The notes beneath the pieces are model-generated. The model saw nothing but the letters and a program-made list of their open reading frames with translations, searched no databases and was not told the DNA's origin. The position numbers were made by a program, and so were the translations under genes. A DNA stretch of 64,000 bases, from NCBI GenBank assembly GCA_964480915.1, contig CAYZRS010000029.1, forward strand, positions 1 through 64,000, read 5' to 3'. This DNA is from CAWGCE01 sp964480915. Its GTDB lineage: Bacteria; Planctomycetota; Planctomycetia; Pirellulales; Pirellulaceae. This document shows positions 55,282 through 63,895 of this stretch, one piece after another; position 1 is the first letter of the stretch; the number at the start of each line of letters is the position of its first letter.

Positions 55282-55752
55282 ATGACCACCACGACTCCCG
55301 CCTCGTGTCACCAGTACGAACTTGAAATTGATATCAACGCTCCTGCCGCCAGCGTTTGGAGGTCTATTTTTGAAGAGACGAACCTTTGGTGGCTTCCCGA
55401 TTTTCACGTGGCCGGCGCCGATTCGGTGGTGACGTTTGATCGGCAAGCCGGTGGTCGAGGATTGCTGGAAGAAACGGCGGATGGAGCCGCCCTGCAATGG
55501 TACAGCGTCCAAATGTACCTGCCCCAGCAATACAAAGTCTATCTGATCGGCCACGTCGCACCCGAATGGGGCGGCCCATGCACCAGCAGCCTCCGGCTTT
55601 CCCTGACCGAAACCGAGCAAGGTTGCGTCCTGAATGTGATGGATGCACGGCACGGCAAGATCGACGAAGCGCATGTGGAGTCGTATCAAGATGGCTGGAA
55701 AAGCCTGTTTACCGATGGACTGAAAGCGTTTGTTGAAAGACGTGCCGGGTGA
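55282..55752 (+). CDS. SRPBCC/AHSA1-like protein
   Basis: 156 aa from ATG 55282 (AAAGGCG upstream). START/Bet v1-like fold features: YELEIDINAPAASVWRSIFEETNLWWLPDF at the N-terminus and YQDGWKSLFTDGLKAFVE at the end, where the long C-terminal helix closes a hydrophobic pocket. It binds an unknown small ligand or chaperone partner. It is paired with the ArsR-type regulator before it, and convergent with ssnA, 4 bp away. Confidence 0.85.
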   Translation: MTTTTPASCHQYELEIDINAPAASVWRSIFEETNLWWLPDFHVAGADSVVTFDRQAGGRGLLEETADGAALQWYSVQMYLPQQYKVYLIGHVAPEWGGPCTSSLRLSLTETEQGCVLNVMDARHGKIDEAHVESYQDGWKSLFTDGLKAFVERRAG

Positions 55753-55755
55753 CGA

Positions 55756-57084
55756 TCAGTCGTCGGCACCAATCTGAGCGAGTCGATCGTAGAGACGATG
55801 CGTCACTTCGCACGTGGAACGACGAACTTCCGTTTCGTCACAAGAAGTGACTTCACCGTTTCTTAGACACCATTCCCCGCCAATCATCACATCACGGATG
55901 AATTCGGGGCCCATCGCGTAGATCACATGTCCGGCCAAATTTTCAGCCGTCAAAGGCGTGGCCGGTTGGTAACGTGACACCACGAGGTCTGCCGCAGCAC
56001 CACCGTCCAGCACACCCAAGCGACAACCAAGATACGACGATGCCAGCTTGGCCGATGCGGCCAGCATTTTCAGCGGCCCATCAAACGGGATCGCCCGATT
56101 CGCATCGTGACTCTTAAACAGCGCCGTCCTCGCCTCACGCCACAGGTCGGCGCCGATACCGTCCGTGCCGAGCAGTGGCGGCTTCGCCAAGTTGGCGATC
56201 GGCGTGTAGCCGACCCCGTTGTTCATATTCGAATTCGGATTATGGGCGATCGAAATCGTCTCCCCACATTCATTCAATCGGGCTAGCTCGGATTCGGACA
56301 AATGAGTCGCGTGGCCGATGATCGACTGCGGCAGTTCGAGAATTCCGTGTCGTTCAAGGCGATCCATCAACCCACAATCAAAACGTTCCGAAGTGAGCTT
56401 CGCGTCGATAGGGTCTTCCGCCACATGAATGTGAAGGCCAGTCTTTGTTTGCCGGCAAGCATCGGCACATTGTGCCAATGAGCCTTCCGACAACGTGAAG
56501 CTGGCGTGCGCCCCGACCATCCCGGCAAAGCGAGGATTGCCGGCTGCTCGACACGCTTCGATATAACGCACATTCTCTGCAATGCCCCGAGCCGCTTCGT
56601 CGGGCGCGTTGCGGTCGGTCACTTCGTAACAGGTGACGGCTCGACAACCGACGGTCGCAATACCGGCTTCGAGCGCGGTTAGACTCCCATCGATAAAATG
56701 GGGCGAAGCGTGATGATCAATCAGCGTCGTCGTACCGCAGCGCAGTGCAGCCAGTGCACCGACAACACCACTCGCTTCCACCGAAGCTTCGTCGTGCGCT
56801 CGATCCAGCCGCCACCACACGTACTTCAGAATCTCGTGAAAGTTCTTCGGCGTTTTGGGTGGCGCCGGCATCCCGGCGGCGAGCGCTGAGTACAAGTGTG
56901 TGTGGCCGTTAACGAGGCCGGGCATCACAACGCAACCTTGGCAATCAATGACTTCATCGCCATCTTGAGGCGTTACCGCTTGGCCGATCTCCGCAATGTT
57001 CTCGCCGACGATGCGGAGCGATCCCAACTCAACCTTGGCTGGGTCTAGCTGAACAAGGATGGCATTCGTTAAGCACTTGTTCAT
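55756..57084 (-). CDS. ssnA: SsnA-like aminohydrolase
   Basis: Metal-dependent amidohydrolase, 442 aa, of the SsnA/guanine-deaminase-type subfamily. Site residues: GLVNGHTHLYSAL (HxH), LHIHVAED (His), IIGHATHLSESE (His) and LLGTDGIGADLW (Asp). HNPNSNMNNGVGYTP is typical of SsnA. In gut bacteria, ssnA, ygfK, hyuA, ygeW, ygeX and ygeY have been implicated together in anaerobic urate breakdown, with SsnA predicted to hydrolyse an oxidised or reduced purine intermediate. A guanine or 8-oxoguanine deaminase role is an alternative. It follows the PLP-beta gene by about 50 bp and is in its operon. Confidence 0.9.
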   Translation of the reverse strand: MNKCLTNAILVQLDPAKVELGSLRIVGENIAEIGQAVTPQDGDEVIDCQGCVVMPGLVNGHTHLYSALAAGMPAPPKTPKNFHEILKYVWWRLDRAHDEASVEASGVVGALAALRCGTTTLIDHHASPHFIDGSLTALEAGIATVGCRAVTCYEVTDRNAPDEAARGIAENVRYIEACRAAGNPRFAGMVGAHASFTLSEGSLAQCADACRQTKTGLHIHVAEDPIDAKLTSERFDCGLMDRLERHGILELPQSIIGHATHLSESELARLNECGETISIAHNPNSNMNNGVGYTPIANLAKPPLLGTDGIGADLWREARTALFKSHDANRAIPFDGPLKMLAASAKLASSYLGCRLGVLDGGAAADLVVSRYQPATPLTAENLAGHVIYAMGPEFIRDVMIGGEWCLRNGEVTSCDETEVRRSTCEVTHRLYDRLAQIGADD

Positions 57085-57107
57085 TGGGTTTCTCAGAGAT
57101 GTTCTTT

Positions 57108-57128
57108 AACCGCAGATTTACGCAGATG
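57108..57128. repeat. Solo CGCAGATT-type element end
   Basis: AACCGCAGATTTACGCAGATG, two CGCAGAT units in direct order like one end of the elements at 15.1, 28.4 and 30.0 kb. No opposite end is nearby. It sits 6 bp past the stop of the PLP-enzyme gene in the gap before ssnA. It may be the scar of a lost element. Confidence 0.6.
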
Positions 57129-57134
57129 TTGAAA

Positions 57135-58583
57135 CTAGAGTAGAGCCTCGACACCGGTTGCTTGATTGAATTCGTTGATTTGTTTGTCCCAATCGTGAAC
57201 CTGGTCGAACGTCCGTTCCCAGAATTCCGGCTGCCACAGCTCGCGCAGTTCCTCCGCCGATCGGCCCTGCTGTTCGACCCAAGTGAAATACTTGAAGTTG
57301 TGCAGCGCCTTGCGGTCGGCATAATTCAGCTCCCGCAGCCAATCGGTCGTGATCCCGTCCAGGTGTCGCGCCTGATCGACTTCGGCCTGCACGGCCGTGT
57401 AAGCACCCGCCGCTGCGTTCAGTTCTTCTAAACGACTTTGGTAAAGATCGGCCGAATCGGTCAGGCAGATGAACAACACGTCTTTGCCATCCATGTCGTA
57501 ATATTTGGCCGTCTTGATGGCCGTCACCAAATTGCAAATGCAAGAAATACCCAACAGCGGCAACTGTTCCACCAGTTCGTTCGGCAATCGCTTGGCCAAA
57601 AACTCCTGACCGGCCGGTTCGTTGAATAGCCGAAAGAGGTTCATGCATCGCTCGTCATCGATCGCGGCTACCATGTCGGTGTTCCGAACGTTGTGGATCC
57701 ACGGCACATGCTTATCGCCGATCCCTTCGATGCGGTGACCACCGAAACCGAATTGATAGAGCGTCGGACATTGCTGTGCCTCCGCAGCGACGACTCGAAT
57801 ATGGGGGCTGATGGTCCGCAAATAGTCTCCGGCCGCGATCGTCCCGGCACTGCCGGTCGCCGAGATGTATCCCGAGAGCCGATGATCGCCCCCCAGTGAA
57901 TCGAACACTTCGCCGATCATGTGCCCGGTTACGTGGTAATGCCACACCGGATTCCCAAACTCTTCGAATTGATTGAAGATCACGCACTCGGGCCGCGTCT
58001 TGCGAATTTCCCAGCACATGTCGTAAATCTCTTTGACATTCGATTCACAGCCCGGCGTCGCAATCACTTCTGCACCAATCTCACCGAGCCATTCGAATCG
58101 TTCACGGCTCATCTCTTCAGGCAAAATCGCGACCGCCGTACAACCGACGAGTGCCGAATCAAACGCACCGCCGCGGCAGTAGTTGCCGGTGCTTGGCCAA
58201 ACCGCTTTCTGCGACGTCGGATCGAATTCGCCACTGACCAAACGGGGGATCAGACAACCGTACGCGGCGCCGACTTTGTGAGCTCCGGTCGGAAAGTACT
58301 TTCCAACGATGCCGATAATTTTCGCGTCGACACCTGTCAATTCGGAAGGAAACTCAACCCAATTGCCTTGGTTGAATTGGCCGCCCTGCTCGACCGGTTC
58401 ATTCTTCCACGTAATTCGGAACAGGTTGGCCGGATCGACATCCCATAGACCAACATCTTTGAGCCGATTCTTGATCGCTTGCGGTGCGGTCGACGGTTCG
58501 CGCATTTGCGCGAACGTCGGCAAGAGAATCTTGCGTTCCTTAAAACGCTCAATCGTTCGGGCGAGGACTTCAGTATTGCTCAT
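57135..58583 (-). CDS. Fold-type II PLP enzyme, beta-subunit-like
   Basis: 482 aa PLP-dependent lyase/synthase of the cysteine synthase/tryptophan synthase-beta fold. The PLP lysine is Lys103 in FPTGAHKVGAAYG. GNYCRGGAF, ATPGCESNVKEIYD and ATGSAGTIAAGDYL (phosphate loop) are visible. The region PEEMSRERFEWLGEIGAEV fits the fold. It is distinct from E. coli YgeX (diaminopropionate ammonia-lyase, about 400 aa), although in this gene neighbourhood it could take that place. Its start overlaps the stop of the threonine-synthase-like gene by ATGA, so the two are translationally coupled. It heads toward ssnA. Substrate unknown. Confidence 0.8.
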   Translation of the reverse strand: MSNTEVLARTIERFKERKILLPTFAQMREPSTAPQAIKNRLKDVGLWDVDPANLFRITWKNEPVEQGGQFNQGNWVEFPSELTGVDAKIIGIVGKYFPTGAHKVGAAYGCLIPRLVSGEFDPTSQKAVWPSTGNYCRGGAFDSALVGCTAVAILPEEMSRERFEWLGEIGAEVIATPGCESNVKEIYDMCWEIRKTRPECVIFNQFEEFGNPVWHYHVTGHMIGEVFDSLGGDHRLSGYISATGSAGTIAAGDYLRTISPHIRVVAAEAQQCPTLYQFGFGGHRIEGIGDKHVPWIHNVRNTDMVAAIDDERCMNLFRLFNEPAGQEFLAKRLPNELVEQLPLLGISCICNLVTAIKTAKYYDMDGKDVLFICLTDSADLYQSRLEELNAAAGAYTAVQAEVDQARHLDGITTDWLRELNYADRKALHNFKYFTWVEQQGRSAEELRELWQPEFWERTFDQVHDWDKQINEFNQATGVEALL

Positions 58584-59815
58584 GCTTGAATCGCTTTTTC
58601 CAATTCATCGAGATCAGGCTCAATCCGGATCGGTTGTCCGCCTGCTTTGATCGCCGATTTCGTATCTTTCAGTCCGTTGCCGGTAATAAAGCCGGCAACC
58701 GAGGATTGTTTGCCAATCGTCCCGTCGCTGGTCGCTTGCACGATACCGGCCACGGCGGCCGCAGCGGCCGGTTCGGCGAACACACCATGTTTTCCGGCCA
58801 ACCGCATCGCCGACAAGATTTGTTCATCCGACACGGTGACGATCGTTCCCTCGGATTGGCGAATCGCTCGCACTGCCTTGTGCCAATTGCGTGGCACGGG
58901 GACATCGATACTGTCGGCAATCGTTGTTTTACCATCCGGGTCCGGCAAGGCGTCGTGCGACAATGCGTGCAGGACCGGCGACACTCCCTCGGCCTGGACA
59001 CCCAAAAGTCGAGGCAGTTTTTCCAGGTATCCCAAGGCGTGCATCTCTTGCAGACCTTTCCAAATGCCGGCCATGGTACAGCCATCTCCGACACTTATGC
59101 TGACCCAATCGGGCGCCACACCAAGGGCGTGCATCTGTTCGGCCAATTCCAACCCGCCCGTCTTCTTGCCTTCCACCAACACCGGATTGATTGCGCAGTT
59201 GCGGTTGTACCAGCTGAACCGTTCGCAAGCGGCCGAACACAACCGGTAGGCCTCGTCATAGGTTCCTTGCACGGATACTACGGTGGCGCCAAATACTAAG
59301 AGCTGAGCCAACTTGGGCTCGGGCGCGGTAGCCGGTACGAAGATGACCGCCGGCATTCCTGCCAGCGCCGCGTGGCCGGCCAAACTGGTCGCCGCATTGC
59401 CGGTCGAAGCGCAAGCGATCGTCTTGGCACCCAGCTCCATCGCATGTGCGACGCCAACGGAACTGGCTCGATCCTTGAACGAAGCAGTCGGATTCCGACC
59501 ATCATCTTTGAGCCACAATCGGCTCACACCGAGCTCAGCCGCGAGGCGAGTTGGCTCGACGCATGGAGTCCACCCGACGGTCCAATGCGTGGGAATTCGA
59601 GTCGGGTCGAGCGGCAACAGTTCGCGGTAGCGCCAGTGATTCAAATTGCGATCAGCCAGCGGCTCCTGCTCCCATGCTTTTTTTACCGCCGCCAAGTCGT
59701 AATGAAAATCGAGAATCCCATCGTCCGAGCCGCAATCAGCACACGTCAACCATTGCCCCGATTCGCGCACCGCGACCGGCCGATTGCATTGAATGCAGGC
59801 AACCTTTTTGATCAT
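58580..59815 (-). CDS. Threonine synthase-like PLP enzyme with zinc ribbon
   Basis: 411 aa from ATG 59815; in-frame starts at 59851 and 59956 are less likely. The N-terminus has a zinc ribbon (CIQC..CADC, Cys 7/10/25/28). The PLP lysine is Lys114 in NPTASFKDRASS, with STGNAATSLAG and SVGDGCTMAG (phosphate loop). This matches ThrC-like enzymes, but diaminopropionate- or threonine-dehydratase-type activity cannot be excluded. It is coupled by ATGA overlap to the other PLP enzyme and ends near ssnA. This setting fits purine breakdown better than threonine synthesis. The true thrC may lie elsewhere. Confidence 0.8.
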   Translation of the reverse strand: MIKKVACIQCNRPVAVRESGQWLTCADCGSDDGILDFHYDLAAVKKAWEQEPLADRNLNHWRYRELLPLDPTRIPTHWTVGWTPCVEPTRLAAELGVSRLWLKDDGRNPTASFKDRASSVGVAHAMELGAKTIACASTGNAATSLAGHAALAGMPAVIFVPATAPEPKLAQLLVFGATVVSVQGTYDEAYRLCSAACERFSWYNRNCAINPVLVEGKKTGGLELAEQMHALGVAPDWVSISVGDGCTMAGIWKGLQEMHALGYLEKLPRLLGVQAEGVSPVLHALSHDALPDPDGKTTIADSIDVPVPRNWHKAVRAIRQSEGTIVTVSDEQILSAMRLAGKHGVFAEPAAAAAVAGIVQATSDGTIGKQSSVAGFITGNGLKDTKSAIKAGGQPIRIEPDLDELEKAIQA

Positions 59816-59978
59816 CGCGGACAACAGCGTGGCTCCATTGGGAACAATCATGGAATAGCAAAGCACGAACCGAACGTCGGTTTGTCGAATTCCACCAAAA
59901 AAATCCCCGCTCTCGAATCGTAGCTCACCCGACCGGCAGAGACTACACCGAACCAACCGCCGCGCCTAAACTGGATTC

Positions 59979-60563
59979 ATGAACGCGCATGACGAATCGC
60001 CAACAAACCCCTACTCTGCGCCGCAAAGCGTTCATGAAATGGCGGATGATGGAGAAACGACTTTTGAAGAAAAAGTGGTGCTCGATGCTAAATCCATGCG
60101 AGCAGCCACACGACTGCACGGCGGCAAGGTCTACATCATTCGCCGTGTGATTCTTGTTTTAGGTGGAGCGCTGATACTCTTGATTGGCGCCTTCTTAGCC
60201 TGGAGAACCTTAGCCGCTGGTCGACCTTCCATCGCCTTAGGTCTGCTGCTTTGTGTGGGAGGCTACTCCTTAGTGAAGGGCTCTGCCTTTGATTGGTTCC
60301 TCGAACGTCGATCAAAGAAGTGGATGCAGCCGGGCGAACTGAATCGTGAAGTCTGTTACGTCATCGAACCTGAGTGGATCGGCTTCCGCTCGGAAGACGT
60401 AGAATCGAGAATCCGTTACAAAGCAATCTTCAAATGGAAAAGCGACGACACCACACTCTTGCTCTATCGGACCGCCAGACTTTACCAGGTCGTTCCCTGC
60501 CACCAATTCAGTCACGAAGCGAACGCAGCACTACGAGCCCGACTCAACAAATTCCAAGGCTGA
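59979..60563 (+). CDS. YcxB-like membrane protein
   Basis: 194 aa protein with a cytoplasmic N-terminus holding the planctomycete NPYSAP motif, two transmembrane helices (VILVLGGALILLIGAFLAW and PSIALGLLLCVGGYSLV), and a C-terminal soluble part (GFRSEDVESRIRYKAIFKWKSDDTTLLLYRTARLYQVVP) like the YcxB family. Function unknown. Its stop is 6 bp before the ygfK-like start, so the two are likely in one transcript. Confidence 0.75.
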   Translation: MNAHDESPTNPYSAPQSVHEMADDGETTFEEKVVLDAKSMRAATRLHGGKVYIIRRVILVLGGALILLIGAFLAWRTLAAGRPSIALGLLLCVGGYSLVKGSAFDWFLERRSKKWMQPGELNREVCYVIEPEWIGFRSEDVESRIRYKAIFKWKSDDTTLLLYRTARLYQVVPCHQFSHEANAALRARLNKFQG

Positions 60564-60569
60564 GATTTC

Positions 60570-62576
60570 ATGGTTGAACTTTACTGCACTCCGTTTGTTG
60601 AGATGCTCGACCGTCTGCGCCACGAATTGGCCACGCAAGCGGCGATCTATGATCTGCCGGTGAAGAAATGGTACCTGCCGCAACCGGGCGATCCCGATTT
60701 GTCGGTTCGATTCCATGACATGATCGCCGACAATCCGGTCGGTCCAGCCTCGGGGCCTCAATCACAAATGGCACAGAACCTCGTTCTCTCCTGGCTGGCT
60801 GGGTCTCGAATCATGGAACTGAAAACCGTCCAGCTGAATGACCGGCTCGACATCGGCCGACCATGCATCGACGCCACCAACATTGGCTACAACATCGAAT
60901 GGTCGCAAGAGCTGCTGGTTCACGAATCGCTCGATCAGTATGTCCAAGGCGCGATGCTCATTCACGCACTGGCCCATGCGCCCGAAGCATTCGGTCATCC
61001 GTTCGGAGAGATTGACATGCGCGCGGCAGCTGATCGTACGATTTACGACATGTCGATCGGCTACGACTTGGCCGGTATCCAGTCAGACAAGGTTACCGGT
61101 TTCATGCGGGAAATGATCGACGCAACCCAAAGCGTGGAACGCTTGAGGGGCGAGATTCCGGAACGTTTCGCCGCCTTACGAGAACTGAACTTCCCGACGC
61201 AACTCAGCCGCAGCGTCACGCTCTCTACTTTTCATGGCTGCCCAGCCGACGAGATCGAACGCATTTGCGAGTACCTCCTCACCGACATCGGCGTGCATAC
61301 GATCGTCAAGATGAATCCGCCGATGCTAGGGAAAGAGCGTTTAGAGCACCTGCTCTACGACGTGATGGGCTACCACGACATCACTGTCCACCAAGACGCC
61401 TATACCAACGGCCTGATGTTCGCTGAGTCGGTCGAAATGACAAAGCGGCTGACTGACTTGGCCAAAACCAAGGGGCTGTCATTCGGAGCCAAATTCTCCA
61501 ACACGCTCGAAGTGACCAACCATCGCGACTTTTTCTCGAAGGAGGAAAAAGTGATGTACCTGTCGGGTGCACCGCTGCACGTGATCACCATGACGCTGGC
61601 CGGTGACTACCGCCAAGCGGTCGGAGCGGCGGTTCCCATCTCGTTTTCGGCAGGCGTCGACCGCAAGAGTTTCCCTAAGTTGGTCGCCTGCGGCTTCACG
61701 CCCATCACCACCTGCACCGACCTCTTGAAGGTGGGCGGTTACGGCCGCTTACCTCCGTACTTGAACGATCTCAAGAAAGAAATGCGGGCAGTCGAGGCCG
61801 GTTCCATTAACGAATTTGTATCGAAGAAACACGGTCAGTCGGCGCTCGCCGGCGACGATCCGGTAGAGGCCGGTTTCCTCAACACGCCGCTCGTAATTGA
61901 GGAAACTCAGGCCGATCCTCGCTACTACCAAGCAAAGAATCAGGGCGTCCCGCGACGCATCGACTCGCACCTGACGCTATTCGACTGCATCACCTGCTAC
62001 AAGTGCATTCCGGTCTGCCCGAATGACGCAAATTTCGTCTACCCCACACCGGCCACAAATGTTGCCTATCGCAATGTGATCGTGAGCCCTGACGGCACAA
62101 TCCAAGAAACCGGCGACAAACAGATATTCACTTTGGAACAGTCGGACCAGATCGCCAACTTTGCCGACTACTGCAACCACTGTGGAAATTGCGACACGTT
62201 CTGCCCCGAATACGATGGTCCCTACCTTATGAAGCCCAGCTTCTTCGGCAGCCTGACCGCATTTGAAGCGGGCGCTCCGCACGATGGTTTTCACTTGGTC
62301 AACAAGAACCAGTTACAAGCACGAATCGACCAATGTGTTCAGCAATTGGAACGCCGCTCCGACAGAAACTACGTCTATTTCGACGGAACGGTTTCCCTGG
62401 AGTGGAAGGACGGCACATTCTCCAGCTGCGATAGCTCGACTCACCCACCGGCCGATCACCCAGTGGATGTGGGTCGTTTTCACGCGCTGGTGGCGCTGCT
62501 GACCGGCATCACGGACACCTCGCGCATTCACGCAGTGAACGCCGGACTGATTTCACGCGCCGAGTCGACCGCGTAG
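60570..62576 (+). CDS. ygfK: YgfK-like reductase lacking the flavin/NAD(P) domain
   Basis: 668 aa. The N-terminal TIM-barrel part matches E. coli YgfK (NPVGPASGPQSQMAQNLVLSWL, ELKTVQLNDRLDIGRPCIDA, TLSTFHGCPADEIERIC, TDLLKVGGYGRL). The C-terminal ferredoxin part is also there: CITCYKCIPVCPNDAN near residue 473 and CNHCGNCDTFCPEYDGPY near 535. E. coli YgfK is about 1030 aa; the GltD-like FAD/NAD(P) domain between these parts is missing and joined cleanly. YgfK proteins are called putative selenate reductase subunits but belong to the purine cluster. Electrons would have to come from a separate protein or ferredoxin. It is convergent with a PQQ-propeller gene. Confidence 0.88.
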   Translation: MVELYCTPFVEMLDRLRHELATQAAIYDLPVKKWYLPQPGDPDLSVRFHDMIADNPVGPASGPQSQMAQNLVLSWLAGSRIMELKTVQLNDRLDIGRPCIDATNIGYNIEWSQELLVHESLDQYVQGAMLIHALAHAPEAFGHPFGEIDMRAAADRTIYDMSIGYDLAGIQSDKVTGFMREMIDATQSVERLRGEIPERFAALRELNFPTQLSRSVTLSTFHGCPADEIERICEYLLTDIGVHTIVKMNPPMLGKERLEHLLYDVMGYHDITVHQDAYTNGLMFAESVEMTKRLTDLAKTKGLSFGAKFSNTLEVTNHRDFFSKEEKVMYLSGAPLHVITMTLAGDYRQAVGAAVPISFSAGVDRKSFPKLVACGFTPITTCTDLLKVGGYGRLPPYLNDLKKEMRAVEAGSINEFVSKKHGQSALAGDDPVEAGFLNTPLVIEETQADPRYYQAKNQGVPRRIDSHLTLFDCITCYKCIPVCPNDANFVYPTPATNVAYRNVIVSPDGTIQETGDKQIFTLEQSDQIANFADYCNHCGNCDTFCPEYDGPYLMKPSFFGSLTAFEAGAPHDGFHLVNKNQLQARIDQCVQQLERRSDRNYVYFDGTVSLEWKDGTFSSCDSSTHPPADHPVDVGRFHALVALLTGITDTSRIHAVNAGLISRAESTA

Positions 62577-62587
62577 ATGGAGCCGGT

Positions 62588-63895
62588 TCAGTCGTCTTCC
62601 GCAATGCAGTACAGTGACTTCTCACCCCGTAGGATCAGCCGCTTCCCGACCGCGACGGCCGAGGCCGAAAACTGATCGTCCAAGCGGTTTACCGACAGCG
62701 TGCGCGGGAATTGCTGATGGCTAACGACTTGAGTCACGCCGTCTCGGTCCGACACGTAGACTCGGCCAGCCGCTGCCAAAGGCGACGCGAACACGTTTTT
62801 GATTTCGCCCAATCGCATTGGTCCACCCTGTTCGTCACCGGTCGCCGCCTCGACTCTCGTCATGATGCCTTGATAGTGGCGTAGAAAGTAGAGCGATCCC
62901 TCGTACAAGAGGGGTGAGGGAACATATGGCGTTCCATGTGTCCGGCTCCACACAACATGATCGGTACCCGTCACGTCGCCGACGGCGCCGTCTAACCGGA
63001 TCGCCAGCATCGCCCGCGTGTCGTAGCTGCTGGCGGCGAACAACATACCGTCCGCATAAATCGGTGTCGCCACCACATTCGATGACAGGCCTCCGCAACT
63101 CCAAAGCACGTCCCCGTTCGTCAAATCGTAACCACGAATGCGGTGCGTCCCGCACACGATCGCCTGCCACTTGCCGTCATGATCAACAATAATTGGTGAC
63201 GCCCAGGAGGTGACTTCGTCGCGTTCTACTCGCCACACTTCTTCCCCGGTCGCCGGTTTCAAAGCGACTAAGAAAGACTCGCCTTCATGATCACTGTTTA
63301 CCACCAGCACACCATCGGCCAGCGCCGGCGAACTACCCTCGCCGTGCCCATGCTTTGTGTTCAACACACCCAGTTGCTTTTCCCACAACACCTTCCCATC
63401 AAGATCGAGGCAGTAGAGTCCGTGCGAACCGAACGACGCATAGACTCGCTTCCCATCCGTGACGGGCGAAGCAGACGCTTGGCTGCCGGTATAGTGGCCT
63501 CCTTCGTGAGGTTCTTTTCGGCACACCTCGCGTTCCCAAAGCAGTTCTCCATCCTCGAGCCGATAGCAACGAACTGCAAACCGGAAGCTTTGTGACACGG
63601 GCAGATTGTCATGAGCGCCCGGCGCGCCACTGTATTTCGGTTCGAACGCTTCGCCAATCGGCGACGCCAACGTCAGAAAGAGCCTGCCATCCCATACGAT
63701 CGGAGTCGAGTGCCCTTGCCCAGGAATCGCCACCTTCCAGCGAACGTTTTTTGATTCAGACCACTCCACGGGCGGATCTGCAGCCACCGCCTCGCCGGTC
63801 CCCAACCTGCCACGCCAAGAGGGCCAATTTTCGTCGGCGTGAGACTGGCCGCCTATTACGGCCAACGAAAGCAACAACATCAACCATCGCATCAT
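62588..63895 (-). CDS. Secreted PQQ-like beta-propeller protein
   Basis: 435 aa exported protein with signal peptide (MMRWLMLLLSLAVIGGQSHA) and the planctomycete entry strand WPSWRGRLGTG. Blades carry DGELLWEREV, DGKVLWEKQL and ATGEEVWRVERDEVTSWASP motifs, giving seven to eight blades. No catalytic residues are evident. Start at ATG 63895 (a second ATG follows at 63892). It is convergent with ygfK, 11 bp apart. Function unknown; probably an extracytoplasmic scaffold. Confidence 0.82.
   Translation of the reverse strand: MMRWLMLLLSLAVIGGQSHADENWPSWRGRLGTGEAVAADPPVEWSESKNVRWKVAIPGQGHSTPIVWDGRLFLTLASPIGEAFEPKYSGAPGAHDNLPVSQSFRFAVRCYRLEDGELLWEREVCRKEPHEGGHYTGSQASASPVTDGKRVYASFGSHGLYCLDLDGKVLWEKQLGVLNTKHGHGEGSSPALADGVLVVNSDHEGESFLVALKPATGEEVWRVERDEVTSWASPIIVDHDGKWQAIVCGTHRIRGYDLTNGDVLWSCGGLSSNVVATPIYADGMLFAASSYDTRAMLAIRLDGAVGDVTGTDHVVWSRTHGTPYVPSPLLYEGSLYFLRHYQGIMTRVEAATGDEQGGPMRLGEIKNVFASPLAAAGRVYVSDRDGVTQVVSHQQFPRTLSVNRLDDQFSASAVAVGKRLILRGEKSLYCIAEDD

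Noticed and set aside
57135..58583. Assignment as YgeX (diaminopropionate ammonia-lyase)
   Set aside because: Length and motifs differ from YgeX as remembered; only the fold type and context agree.
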